From 2-01-FULL-45-10 sp964450115 (GTDB lineage: Bacteria; Omnitrophota; Gorgyraeia; 2-01-FULL-45-10): a stretch of DNA of 44,257 nucleotides. The position numbers and the translations under genes are program-made. The DNA lies in assembly GCA_964450115.1 (NCBI GenBank), contig CAYVCD010000003.1, positions 1 through 44,257 on the forward strand, read 5' to 3'. Positions 8,987-17,573 of this stretch are shown one piece after another. The notes beneath the pieces are model-generated. The model saw nothing but the letters and a program-made list of their open reading frames with translations. It was not told the origin of the DNA and searched no databases. Position 1 is the stretch's first letter; each line of letters opens with the position of its first letter.

Positions 8987-9964
8987 ATGACCACGCATAT
9001 GCAGGATAAGGACGATATAAAGTATAACGAAGCGCTAAAGAAGAAGATAGAGAAATTAAAGAAGAAACGAAACGCCGTCATAATTACTCATAATTATCAG
9101 CGCGACGAAGTACAGGATATAGCGGATATAAGCGGCGATTCTCTCGCTCTGGCTCAGGCCGCGGTAAGGACGGATGCCGATGTAATAGTATTCTGCGGCG
9201 TTCATTTCATGGCGGAGAGCGCTTCAATATTGAATCCTGGCAAGACGGTACTATTGCCTGTAGTAGAGGCCGGCTGCCCGCTGGCCGACATGGTGACCCC
9301 TGAGAAGCTGCGCGCCGCCAAAAAACACCATCCGGGTGCCGCTATAGTCTGCTACGTAAATACGAGCGCCGAAGTAAAAGCCGAAAGCGATATAGCGTGC
9401 ACCTCAAGCAACGCGGTCGAGGTCGTAAGATCCCTAAAAGAGAAGAAGATAATATTCGTCCCGGATAAGAATCTGGGTAGATACGTCCAAAGTCAGGTTA
9501 AGGATAAAGAGATAATATTATGGGAGGGCTTCTGTCCGACGCACATCAGGGTGCAGGAAGAGGACGTTATCAGGACGAAGAAGCTCCACCATGCGGCTGA
9601 GTTTATAGCTCATCCCGAATGTAATCCGGAAGTCCTGGCGCTTGCCGACCATATCTGCTCTACCGGCGGGATGTTCACATATGTGAAGCAGTCAAGCACC
9701 AAAGAGTTTATAATCGGCACAGAGGCCGGGATGTTATACAAGCTACAGAAAGAGAATCCGGATAAGAAGTTCTATCTACCGACGCAGAACCTGGTATGCG
9801 CCAATATGAAATTGATCACTCTCGGATGGGTGGCGCATAGCCTTGAAAAGATGGTCTATGAAGTGAAGGTCGCGCCTGAGGTAAGAGAGAGGGCACTGAA
9901 GACTTTGGAGAAGATGCTGCGTGTCACCGGCGAAAAGAAGAGCGCGGCTATATCGGGATATTGA
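8987..9964 (+). CDS. nadA: Quinolinate synthase A
   Basis: This 325-residue iron-sulfur enzyme condenses iminoaspartate with dihydroxyacetone phosphate to quinolinate for NAD synthesis. Three conserved cysteines that bind one [4Fe-4S] cluster are visible in VEAGCPLADM, AHPECNPEV and NLVCANMK. The repeated-domain hallmarks ITHNYQ, VCYVNTSAEVKA and CTSSNA are also present. The ATG directly follows the panC stop. The next gene is an L-aspartate dehydrogenase, which supplies the iminoaspartate, so the pair forms a NadX-NadA route. nadC is not here. Confidence 0.96.
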   Translation: MTTHMQDKDDIKYNEALKKKIEKLKKKRNAVIITHNYQRDEVQDIADISGDSLALAQAAVRTDADVIVFCGVHFMAESASILNPGKTVLLPVVEAGCPLADMVTPEKLRAAKKHHPGAAIVCYVNTSAEVKAESDIACTSSNAVEVVRSLKEKKIIFVPDKNLGRYVQSQVKDKEIILWEGFCPTHIRVQEEDVIRTKKLHHAAEFIAHPECNPEVLALADHICSTGGMFTYVKQSSTKEFIIGTEAGMLYKLQKENPDKKFYLPTQNLVCANMKLITLGWVAHSLEKMVYEVKVAPEVRERALKTLEKMLRVTGEKKSAAISGY

Positions 9965-9975
9965 AACCACAATAA

Positions 9976-10788
9976 ATGAAGAAGATAAAAGTGGGTATTG
10001 TCGGGTGCGGGACGATAGGGTCTGAGATGGCGCGTGCCTGTCAAACTACGTTGAAGAGCTCGGTAGATCTCGTGGGAATATGCGATCTCATCGAAGAGAA
10101 AGCGCTTGGCTTGCAGAAGTCTCTCAAAGAGAAGACGCCCGTTTTAAAACTTGATGATCTTATAAAAAGATCAGGCCTTATAGTAGAAGCGGCGGGAGCC
10201 AAGATCTCGGCAGATATATTAAAAAAAGCGATCACCGGCAAGAAAGACGTACTGATAATGAGTATCGGCGGTCTTCTCGGCAACGAAGGCCTATTGGATA
10301 AGGCCGAAAAAGCACGGATCAAAGTCTATCTGCCCAGCGGAGCATTGTGCGGTATCGACGGGTTAAAATCCGCTTCGGTAGGAAAGATAGATTCGGTAAC
10401 GCTTACCACGCGAAAACCCCCAAAAGGACTGGCCGGAGCACCTTACATAATAAGTAACAATATAGATCTCTCCTCTATAAAAGAGGAGACCGTTATATTT
10501 GATGGCACTGCTTCTGATGCGGTCAAAGGATTCCCGCAGAATGTAAATGTAGCGGCAGTCTTAAGCGTTGCCGGGCTTGGCGCAGCTAATACGCGCGTAA
10601 GGATAGTCACATCGCCCGACTATACAAAGAATATCCATGAGGTTGAGATAAAAGGCGAGTCAGGCAATATCATTACGAGAACCGAGAATCTCCCGTCGAA
10701 AGTCAATCCGAAGACGAGCCAGCTTGCTGTATATTCGGCCATAGCCACACTAAAAGGTATTGTTAAAAGTGTACGGATCGGAACATAG
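9976..10788 (+). CDS. nadX: L-aspartate dehydrogenase (NadX type)
   Basis: This 270-residue NAD(P)-dependent dehydrogenase has a Rossmann motif GIVGCGTIGSEMA at the N-terminus. It also has the family signatures PSGALCGIDGLKSA, FPQNVNVAAVLSVAGLG and RVRIVTSPD. These proteins oxidise L-aspartate to iminoaspartate, the substrate of the NadA encoded just upstream. The enzyme replaces FAD-dependent NadB, as in Thermotoga-type organisms. The 11-base gap to nadA supports coupling. No sign of truncation. Confidence 0.92.
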   Translation: MKKIKVGIVGCGTIGSEMARACQTTLKSSVDLVGICDLIEEKALGLQKSLKEKTPVLKLDDLIKRSGLIVEAAGAKISADILKKAITGKKDVLIMSIGGLLGNEGLLDKAEKARIKVYLPSGALCGIDGLKSASVGKIDSVTLTTRKPPKGLAGAPYIISNNIDLSSIKEETVIFDGTASDAVKGFPQNVNVAAVLSVAGLGAANTRVRIVTSPDYTKNIHEVEIKGESGNIITRTENLPSKVNPKTSQLAVYSAIATLKGIVKSVRIGT

Positions 10789-10791
10789 ATA

Positions 10792-11625
10792 ATGAGAGAC
10801 CTGACAAATACGGGCAGATATATATCTAACAGGATAGGCAAGGCCATTGCCGATTACGATCTTATAAGGGATAAGGATAATATCCTTGTGGCTGTATCCG
10901 GAGGCAAAGACAGCCTGACCATGTTGAAATTGTTGAACGAGAGGCGTAAATGGGCGCCGGTAGATTATAAGCTCTTCGCGGTGCATATAGAGACCGACTT
11001 CAGGTGCGCCGGATGTGTCCATACAAAGGAATTAAAGAAGATATTCGAATCCTATAATATTCCGTACAGATTTGAGAAGATAAAAGTCAAGGACAAGAAG
11101 AAGGCGACGTCGTGTTTTTGGTGCTCATGGAACAGGCGCAAGGCGCTCTTTGAGCTTGCCGATAAGCTTGGCTGCACAAAGATAGCTTTTGGCCACCATA
11201 TGGATGATATAACGGAGACGCTTCTCCTTAATATGTTCTATCACGGGGAGTTCTCAGCCATGAACCCGCGGCAGGAACTCTTTAAGGGAAAGATCGTCAT
11301 AATAAGACCGCTCTGCTATGTGGAAGAGGATGTCATAAAAAAGTTCGCCAAGGAATCTAAATTCCCGAGCCAGCTCTGCAGGTGTCCCAATGCCGAGACG
11401 TCGAAGAGGCGAATGATGAAAGATTTTATAGGGGAAGTTGAAAAAGACTGTGCCTATGCGAAGATGAACCTCTTCAGGTCCATAGGCAGGGTGAACAAGG
11501 AGTACACGCAGATAAAAGAAGTTGATTATAAATATAATGTGAAGGGAGGTGAATTTAATGGCACACAAGAAGGTTGCGAAGGTAGGGATAAAGAGGAAAA
11601 AGGGATATCTCTATTACGTCGATAA
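10792..11625 (+). CDS. ttcA: TtcA-like tRNA 2-thiocytidine synthase / PP-loop ATPase
   Basis: This 277-residue protein has the PP-loop ATP-pyrophosphatase motif SGGKDS at residues 36-41. It also has C108-x-x-C111 in TSCFWC and a later LCRC pair, as in TtcA proteins that hold a [4Fe-4S] cluster and thiolate cytosine 32 of tRNA. An extra CAGC pair lies at residues 72-75. The FGHHMDDITETLLLN segment is typical of TtcA/TuaA-type enzymes. The last 20 or so codons overlap the next small gene and read as low-information sequence. The exact nucleoside target (s2C32 or another thiolation) is inferred, not shown. Confidence 0.82.
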   Translation: MRDLTNTGRYISNRIGKAIADYDLIRDKDNILVAVSGGKDSLTMLKLLNERRKWAPVDYKLFAVHIETDFRCAGCVHTKELKKIFESYNIPYRFEKIKVKDKKKATSCFWCSWNRRKALFELADKLGCTKIAFGHHMDDITETLLLNMFYHGEFSAMNPRQELFKGKIVIIRPLCYVEEDVIKKFAKESKFPSQLCRCPNAETSKRRMMKDFIGEVEKDCAYAKMNLFRSIGRVNKEYTQIKEVDYKYNVKGGEFNGTQEGCEGRDKEEKGISLLRR

Positions 11626-11800
11626 GAAGGGCAATGTCGTCGAGACGAAGATGGCGAGAGGCAAGTCTAAGGGCGGCGGCGGTAAAGTTATCGCTAAACC
11701 CGGCGTAAAGAAAGAGAAGGGCTGTCTCTATTTCATCGATAAGGCAGGCGATGTATCATGCGCCAAGATGTTGAGAGGCGGTAAGAAGAAAAAGAGGTAA
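11558..11800 (+). CDS. Small lysine-rich protein with internal duplication
   Basis: The ATG at 11558 has a perfect GGGAGGTG ribosome site at 11544-11551, so I prefer it to the GTG at 11549. The 80-residue product is strongly basic. It holds two copies of a short unit, KKGYLYYVDKKGNVVETKMARG and EKGCLYFIDKAGDVSCAKMLRG, joined by a Gly/Lys linker. Each unit looks like a three-stranded beta element. It overlaps the 3' end of the ttcA-like gene by 68 bases in another frame. A nucleic-acid-binding role would fit the charge, but I do not recognise the family and assign no function. Confidence 0.75.
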   Translation: MAHKKVAKVGIKRKKGYLYYVDKKGNVVETKMARGKSKGGGGKVIAKPGVKKEKGCLYFIDKAGDVSCAKMLRGGKKKKR

Positions 11801-11810
11801 TAACAAAAAA

Positions 11811-11846
11811 CGGGGACAGGTATCATTTTGGTGGTACCTGTCCCTG
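11811..11846 (+). repeat. Long hairpin between small basic gene and uvrA
   Basis: Bases 11811-11826 pair with 11831-11846 around a four-base loop. The core GGGACAGGTA pairs perfectly with TACCTGTCCC, and three of the 16 pairs are G-T. Those wobbles pair only in the + strand RNA. There is no T tract after it, so it is not a standard terminator. It looks like a REP-type palindromic unit or a structured spacer between the two genes. Confidence 0.75.
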
Positions 11847-11861
11847 ATTTTAATAATACAT

Positions 11862-14642
11862 ATGGTAAGAGATTCTATAACGATAAGAGGCGCGAAAGAG
11901 CACAATCTTAAGAATATCGACCTCGATATCCCTCGCGATAAACTTGTAGTGATAACGGGCCTTTCCGGCTCCGGAAAATCTTCTTTAGCATTCGATACTA
12001 TATATGCCGAGGGGCAGCGCCGTTATGTCGAAAGCCTCTCAAGTTACGCCCGTCAATTCTTAGAGCAGCTCCAAAAACCCGACGTCGAGTATATAGAGGG
12101 CCTGTCGCCCGCTATAAGCATAGAACAGAGGACTGCGGGATCCAACCCGCGTTCCACGGTGGGCACTCAGACCGAGATCTACGACTATTTAAGGCTCTTA
12201 TTCGCCTCTATCGGCACTCCGCATTGCCCCAAATGTAAAAAACCTATAACCCGTCAGACTTCGCAGGAGATAGTCGCCCAGGTGATGCGCCTGCCTCAGG
12301 ATTCTAAGATAATTATCCTGGCCCCTGTAGTAAAAGGAAGAAAAGGAGAGCATAAAGATATTCTCCAAAAGGCGAAGAAGGATGGATTCGTAAGGGTCAG
12401 GATCGACGGCACCATCCATGAGCTCGAAAGATCCGTTACCCCGGATAAAAATAAGACGCACAATATCGAGATAGTGGTCGACAGGATCGTTTTAAAAGGC
12501 GACGAGGTCCGTAAGCGCCTGACAGATTCCGTAGAGACCGCCCTTGAGATAGGTAAAGGCCTGATAATAGTAAGCGCGGACAAAGACACTTTATACAGCG
12601 AGCTCTATGCGTGCATAGGCTGCGGTATCAGTTTAGGCGAGATAGCGCCGAGGATATTTTCGTTCAATTCGCCGTACGGAGCGTGCCCCGTATGCGACGG
12701 ACTCGGAAATAAGATGGAGATAGATCCCGAACTTGTCATATCGGACAAGTCAAGGCCGGTCATAAGCGCCGTCGATGCATGGAGGCGCGGGGGCAAGGGG
12801 CTGTACCTTTATTACAGGCGCCTTTTACGTTCCGCCGCCCGAGAATACGGATTCGATGTGGAGACGCCTTTTAAGGACCTCCCTAAGGATATTAAAAAAT
12901 TAGTCCTTTATGGAGAGGCTGAAAAGAAGTGGGGCAGTTTTGAAGGCGTCGTACCGAACCTGGAGAGGCGATTCCGCGAAACTGAGAGCGAATTCATAAA
13001 GACCGAGATAAATAAGTACATGTCCGTTCAGCCCTGTCCCGAATGTAACGGTATGAGGCTAAAGAAAGAGAGCCTCTCGGTCACTATAGATGGCAGAAAC
13101 ATAGCCGAGGTCTCCGGTCTATCGATAAAAGCTATGAGAGAATTTTTATCCGGACTTAAACTTACAAAGGCCCAAACCACCATCGCTCATCAGGTGTTGA
13201 AAGAGATCAATGCGCGCTTGCAGTTCATGATAAATGTAGGCCTTGATTATCTTACGCTTGACAGGCGCAGTTTCACTCTATCCGGCGGTGAAGCGCAGCG
13301 TATAAGATTGGCTACGCAGATAGGTTCGGGCTTAGTCGGAGTGATCTATATCCTGGATGAGCCCAGTATTGGGCTGCACCAGAAAGACAATTCGAAGCTT
13401 CTGGACACTCTTATAACGCTGAAGGGCCTTGGCAATACTCTGATCGTTGTGGAGCATGATGAGGCCACGATAAGGAAGGCCGACCACATCATAGATCTTG
13501 GGCCCGGCGCCGGGGAGCATGGCGGTAGGGTGCTTGTCAGCGGGACGCTTAAAGATGTGCTCGATTCCGCGGAGTCACTAACCGGAAAATACTTAAGAGG
13601 GGAGCTCAAGATCAAGATACCCCAGACGAGAAAGCCTTATGCAAAACAGAAGAAGCTTAAAATAATAGGCGCCCGCGAACATAACCTGAAAGACATAACC
13701 GTTGAGATACCCCTCGGGCGTTTTGTGTGCGTTACGGGAGTGTCGGGGTCGGGCAAGAGCACTTTGGTGGACGAGATATTGTTCAAAACGCTGGCCAAGA
13801 GGCTATACAGGTCCAAGGAGAAGCCTGGAGCCCATGAAAAGATAGAGGGAATAGAGTTTATAGACAAGGTGATAGTGATAGACCAGTCGCCCATAGGAAG
13901 GACTCCGCGCTCGAATCCCGCTACATACACGGGCGCATTCGCGCCCATCAGGGACATGTTCGCTAAACTCCCCGACGCTAAAGTCCGCGGCTATAAGCCG
14001 GGAAGGTTCAGTTTTAATGTCAAGGGCGGTCGGTGCGAAGCCTGCACGGGGGACGGCATAAAGAAGATAGAGATGCATTTTTTGCCCGATATATACGTGC
14101 AGTGCGAGGTATGTAAAGGAAAGAGGTTCAACGAACAGACGCTCGATGTAAAGTATAAAGGCCGCTCGATAGCCGACGCGCTCGATATGTCGGTCGAGGA
14201 TGCGCTCGTTCTATTTACAAATATACCATCCGTAAGAAATAAGTTAAAGACGCTCAATGACGTAGGCTTGGGCTACGTAAAGTTGGGCCAATCCGCCACG
14301 ACCCTTTCGGGCGGCGAGGCGCAGAGGATAAAGCTCGCCACCGAACTGGCGAAGACGTCCACCGGCAGGACTTTCTACATACTGGATGAGCCCACCACGG
14401 GTCTCCATTTTGCGGACATAAGCAAGCTATTGGAGGTCCTTCATGCGCTTGTCGATCAGGGGAATACCGTGCTCGTCATAGAGCACAACCTCGATGTGGT
14501 AAAGACCGCCGACTATATAATAGATCTCGGACCCGACGGCGGCGATGGCGGGGGAGAAGTCGTAGCGGCAGGCACTCCGGAGGAGATCGTTAAAAATAAA
14601 AAGTCATACACCGGGCAATATTTAAAAGAGGTCTTAAAGTGA
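11862..14642 (+). CDS. uvrA: Excinuclease ABC subunit A
   Basis: This 926-residue protein recognises DNA damage in nucleotide excision repair and loads UvrB. It carries two ABC ATPase modules. The first Walker A is GLSGSGKSS near residue 33 and the second is GVSGSGKST near residue 626. Each module has an LSGGEAQRI signature and an ILDEP Walker B. Zinc-binding cysteine pairs are visible as CPKC, CIGC..CPVC, CPEC and CEAC..CEVC. The damage-sensing segment SLSSYARQFL is intact. The ATG has only a weak ribosome site. The stop overlaps the GTG start of the TPR gene. Confidence 0.97.
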   Translation: MVRDSITIRGAKEHNLKNIDLDIPRDKLVVITGLSGSGKSSLAFDTIYAEGQRRYVESLSSYARQFLEQLQKPDVEYIEGLSPAISIEQRTAGSNPRSTVGTQTEIYDYLRLLFASIGTPHCPKCKKPITRQTSQEIVAQVMRLPQDSKIIILAPVVKGRKGEHKDILQKAKKDGFVRVRIDGTIHELERSVTPDKNKTHNIEIVVDRIVLKGDEVRKRLTDSVETALEIGKGLIIVSADKDTLYSELYACIGCGISLGEIAPRIFSFNSPYGACPVCDGLGNKMEIDPELVISDKSRPVISAVDAWRRGGKGLYLYYRRLLRSAAREYGFDVETPFKDLPKDIKKLVLYGEAEKKWGSFEGVVPNLERRFRETESEFIKTEINKYMSVQPCPECNGMRLKKESLSVTIDGRNIAEVSGLSIKAMREFLSGLKLTKAQTTIAHQVLKEINARLQFMINVGLDYLTLDRRSFTLSGGEAQRIRLATQIGSGLVGVIYILDEPSIGLHQKDNSKLLDTLITLKGLGNTLIVVEHDEATIRKADHIIDLGPGAGEHGGRVLVSGTLKDVLDSAESLTGKYLRGELKIKIPQTRKPYAKQKKLKIIGAREHNLKDITVEIPLGRFVCVTGVSGSGKSTLVDEILFKTLAKRLYRSKEKPGAHEKIEGIEFIDKVIVIDQSPIGRTPRSNPATYTGAFAPIRDMFAKLPDAKVRGYKPGRFSFNVKGGRCEACTGDGIKKIEMHFLPDIYVQCEVCKGKRFNEQTLDVKYKGRSIADALDMSVEDALVLFTNIPSVRNKLKTLNDVGLGYVKLGQSATTLSGGEAQRIKLATELAKTSTGRTFYILDEPTTGLHFADISKLLEVLHALVDQGNTVLVIEHNLDVVKTADYIIDLGPDGGDGGGEVVAAGTPEEIVKNKKSYTGQYLKEVLK

Positions 14643-16555
14643 AATTGAAGCTCAGAATAATGTCATTCCCGCGAAAGCGGGAATCTATAGTAAATTTTGT
14701 TTGTGGATTCCCGATTAAAGCATTCGGGAATGACATTGTAACAGCTGTATTTTTCTTGTTTCTCTTTTCCTCTCTCTGTTTCGCTCAAAGCGGCGAAGAG
14801 GCTGAGTTCACGTTCGCGAAGAAAGCCTTTAGCGACGGCTTCTACGCGCTTGCCCAGGAGAACCTCGAGGATTTTCTGCACGCCTACCCGGCGACGACGC
14901 ACCTTTATGAAGCCCATCTTCTTATGGCGCGCTCCCTCTACTACCAGAACGAGCTTAAGAGATCATACAATGAATTCGATATAGTATTGAATGCGCCAAA
15001 TGCAAGCGGATTTGAGGACAGCGCCATATACTGGATGGGCGACATATATTTTAAGGGGCAGGATTACGAGAAGGCCCTTGGGTCGTATCAGAAGATATTG
15101 GACGACTATCCGGCGTCAAAATATTCCGGCTACGCCGCATATTCAAAGGCATGGGCCTATTATAAGCTCGGGTTCCTGGAGGATGCCATAATGGCTTTCG
15201 GGGAGGTCGTCTCGAAATACAATTTCGAAAAGATAGGCATGGAGTCGATGTTCAAGATAGGTGAGTGCGAATATCTTCTGGGCAGGTACCGGGAAGCCGA
15301 AAGGTCCCTCAACGATTACATAGAAAAGTATCCTCTTTCGGAGAGAATAGCCGAAAGCTATTATCTTATGGGAGACGCAGGATCCAAGCAGGGTAAATAT
15401 AGTGACTCGATAGGTTATTTCAACAGAGCCATGTCGATATCGCCAGGGGCCAAATGGTACGCGTTCGCTTTATACAGGACCGCGCAGGGTTATTTCAATG
15501 TGAATAATTATGATGAAAGCCTTAAAAGGTTCGCCGAATGCGTTAAAAATTCAAAGAATGTTTTTTTGATAAGCAATTCGCTTGTCGGTATGGCCATCAA
15601 TTATCAGATGAAGGGCATGGCTCAGGACGCTCTTAAGGTTTGCGATGATATCGCAGCGAGATTCCCGAAGAGTGATGCGCATATAGAAGCATCTTATATA
15701 AAAGCAAAGATACTGAATGGAGAGAAGAGGTATAAGGAAGCTGAAGAGACCTGTCTTGCGGGGATCGATAGTTTTACTGCGGATAAGACCGGGAAATTAT
15801 ATTATGAACTGGGATTGGCCTATAGTAAAAGAGGTAATGACAAAGAAGCGCTGGGCTATTTGGAAACGGCGATAAAGCATCTAAAGAACGAGAAATTAGC
15901 CTCAAGCGCGTTATGCAAGGCGGGCGATATATACTTCGAAGCCGGCGATCTTGATAAAGCCATGGAGAGATTCGATGCGGTGCTAAACTTTTATGCGGAC
16001 AGCCCGTCGGCCGACTACGCACAATTTAGCGTCGGCAATATATTCCTGGCCCAAAAGAAGTATGACCGCGCGATCATTTCGTTCCAGAGCGCCGTCACTC
16101 TATTTCCGGGGTCTTTCTTAAAAGAAAAGATAATGTTTAAATTGGCACTGGCATACTTTAGCAAGGAAGATTTTATACGCGCGGCTGAAGAGTTCGGAAA
16201 ACTGCCGGGTGATGCAGCCAGATTTTATCTTGCCAACTCTCTGTATAATATGAATAAGTATGATGAGGCGCTGGAGATATTCAGGGAGATAGTAAAGAGC
16301 TCTGCCGATAGACCCATAGCGGAGCACGCGCAATATCAGACTGGGTGGTGTTATTACAGGATGAATAAGGACATGGAAGCCGTGGATAGTTTTGACGCTT
16401 TCCTGAAAAATTATCCCGATTCTAAATTCAGGCCTGATGCGTTAAGCCAATCCGCCGCTATACTATCAAGCGCTGCCCAAAATTTTGAAAAATGGAAGAT
16501 GCCCGACGATGCGGCAAGATTGAATAAAAGAGCGGAAGAACTAAAGAGGAGGTAG
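14639..16555 (+). CDS. Exported TPR-repeat protein (YbgF/BamD-like)
   Basis: This 638-residue protein starts with GTG at 14639 overlapping uvrA's stop. An in-frame ATG at 14660 is an alternative. Residues 36-50 form a hydrophobic signal segment ending in FSSLCFAQSG. The mature part is a long series of tetratricopeptide repeats (about residues 55-630), with units such as SAIYWMGDIYFKGQDYEKAL and ADYAQFSVGNIFLAQKKYDR. ExbB and ExbD homologues follow at once, so it probably works as a periplasmic scaffold of a Tol/Exb-type system, like CpoB. The first 33 residues are encoded by a palindromic repeat and are unlikely to be ancestral. Confidence 0.82.
   Translation: MKLKLRIMSFPRKRESIVNFVCGFPIKAFGNDIVTAVFFLFLFSSLCFAQSGEEAEFTFAKKAFSDGFYALAQENLEDFLHAYPATTHLYEAHLLMARSLYYQNELKRSYNEFDIVLNAPNASGFEDSAIYWMGDIYFKGQDYEKALGSYQKILDDYPASKYSGYAAYSKAWAYYKLGFLEDAIMAFGEVVSKYNFEKIGMESMFKIGECEYLLGRYREAERSLNDYIEKYPLSERIAESYYLMGDAGSKQGKYSDSIGYFNRAMSISPGAKWYAFALYRTAQGYFNVNNYDESLKRFAECVKNSKNVFLISNSLVGMAINYQMKGMAQDALKVCDDIAARFPKSDAHIEASYIKAKILNGEKRYKEAEETCLAGIDSFTADKTGKLYYELGLAYSKRGNDKEALGYLETAIKHLKNEKLASSALCKAGDIYFEAGDLDKAMERFDAVLNFYADSPSADYAQFSVGNIFLAQKKYDRAIISFQSAVTLFPGSFLKEKIMFKLALAYFSKEDFIRAAEEFGKLPGDAARFYLANSLYNMNKYDEALEIFREIVKSSADRPIAEHAQYQTGWCYYRMNKDMEAVDSFDAFLKNYPDSKFRPDALSQSAAILSSAAQNFEKWKMPDDAARLNKRAEELKRR
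14659..14737 (+). repeat. REP/MITE-like palindromic element at the start of the TPR gene
   Basis: The 12-base termini AATGTCATTCCC (14659-14670) and GGGAATGACATT (14726-14737) are exact inverted repeats. A nested hairpin CCCGCGAAAGCGGG lies at 14668-14681, and CGGGAATC (14678-14685) also pairs with GATTCCCG (14706-14713). Read in frame it gives the FPRKRES peptide, known from widespread short repeats that are often translated in annotations. The element has no internal stop in the TPR frame. Confidence 0.85.
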
Positions 16556-16557
16556 CC

Positions 16558-17190
16558 ATGTGGGATTTGATACAAAAGGGCGGGCCGGTCATGTACCTGA
16601 TAATGATACTGTCGGTCATATCGCTGGCCATAATAATAGAGAGGATCTATAACCTGAACAGGGCGAGGATCGATTCGCAGAAGTTCATGGACGATATCAT
16701 AAATTTCCTTAAACACAATAAAGTTATAGAGTCCATAGAGATGTGCAATAAGACGCCCGGGCCGATCGCCCATATCATCAAGGCCGGGATACTGAAGCAC
16801 GATAGGTCGAAGCCCGAGATAAAGGAGGCTATAGACGAGGCTGCCCAGCTTGAGATACCGCGCATGGAGAAACATCTTCCCATACTGGCAACTATAGCGC
16901 ATATCGCGCCTCTATTAGGATTGCTCGGTACGGTGAGCGGCATGATCAAAGCGTTCCAGGTAATACAGAACAAGGCGGCGACAATGACACCGGTAAATCC
17001 CGGGGATCTGGCCGCTGGGATCTGGGAGTCGCTACTTGCCACGCTGGCGGGATTATTGGTAGCTATACCCACCTACGTCGCTTATAACTATCTCGTGAAT
17101 CAGGTGGATAGCCTGGCTTATGATATGGAGAGGAGCGCTACCGATCTCGTCAATCTCTTATCGTCGAGAAGGGATACATATGAAGTTTAA
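16558..17190 (+). CDS. MotA/TolQ/ExbB-family proton channel protein
   Basis: This 210-residue inner-membrane protein has three hydrophobic spans: about residues 10-28 (VMYLIMILSVISLAIIIER), 105-127 (ATIAHIAPLLGLLGTVSGMIKAF) and 150-175. The GLLGTVxGMIxAF motif is the hallmark of ExbB/TolQ, which with ExbD/TolR uses the proton motive force to drive envelope processes. It begins two bases after the TPR stop with a GAGGAGG ribosome site. The next gene overlaps it by 11 bases. Whether it serves TonB-type uptake or Tol-type division cannot be told from sequence alone. The CpoB-like neighbour favours Tol. Confidence 0.9.
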   Translation: MWDLIQKGGPVMYLIMILSVISLAIIIERIYNLNRARIDSQKFMDDIINFLKHNKVIESIEMCNKTPGPIAHIIKAGILKHDRSKPEIKEAIDEAAQLEIPRMEKHLPILATIAHIAPLLGLLGTVSGMIKAFQVIQNKAATMTPVNPGDLAAGIWESLLATLAGLLVAIPTYVAYNYLVNQVDSLAYDMERSATDLVNLLSSRRDTYEV

Positions 17191-17572
17191 GAGACGGCTT
17201 AAGATAGAGAAGGGCATGATAGACCTCACGCCGATGGTAAACATCTTCTTCCTGCTCTTCATATTCTTTCTATTTACATCGAGTTTTATATTCCAGCCGG
17301 GCATAAAGGTCAGTCTTCCGAAAGCAGTGACGAGTGAAGTCATGCAACTGGATAATGTCACAGTCACCGTGACCAGGGATGACAAGATATATCTGGAGGA
17401 TAAGCAGGTCACTACCGAAGAACTTGCATCACGCTTAAAGGTATTGGCAAAGGAGAAGATGGGGCTGTTGATAAAGGCCGATAGCCGCGCTCCGCTGGGC
17501 CGGATAGTAGAGATATGGGATGCATGCAGGAGAGAAGGCGTTTCGCAGATCAACATAGCGACAAATCAATAA
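17180..17572 (+). CDS. ExbD/TolR-family protein
   Basis: I place the start at the ATG at 17180, preceded by GAGAAGGG and overlapping the exbB stop, giving 130 residues. A short cytoplasmic tail is followed by one membrane helix (about residues 19-41). The conserved aspartate D15 lies in MIDLTPMVNIFFLLFIFF, just before the helix, as expected for the proton-conducting residue of ExbD. The periplasmic domain is about 90 residues and ends in QINIATNQ. It partners with the upstream ExbB homologue. Confidence 0.9.
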   Translation: MKFKRRLKIEKGMIDLTPMVNIFFLLFIFFLFTSSFIFQPGIKVSLPKAVTSEVMQLDNVTVTVTRDDKIYLEDKQVTTEELASRLKVLAKEKMGLLIKADSRAPLGRIVEIWDACRREGVSQINIATNQ

Positions 17573-17573
17573 G

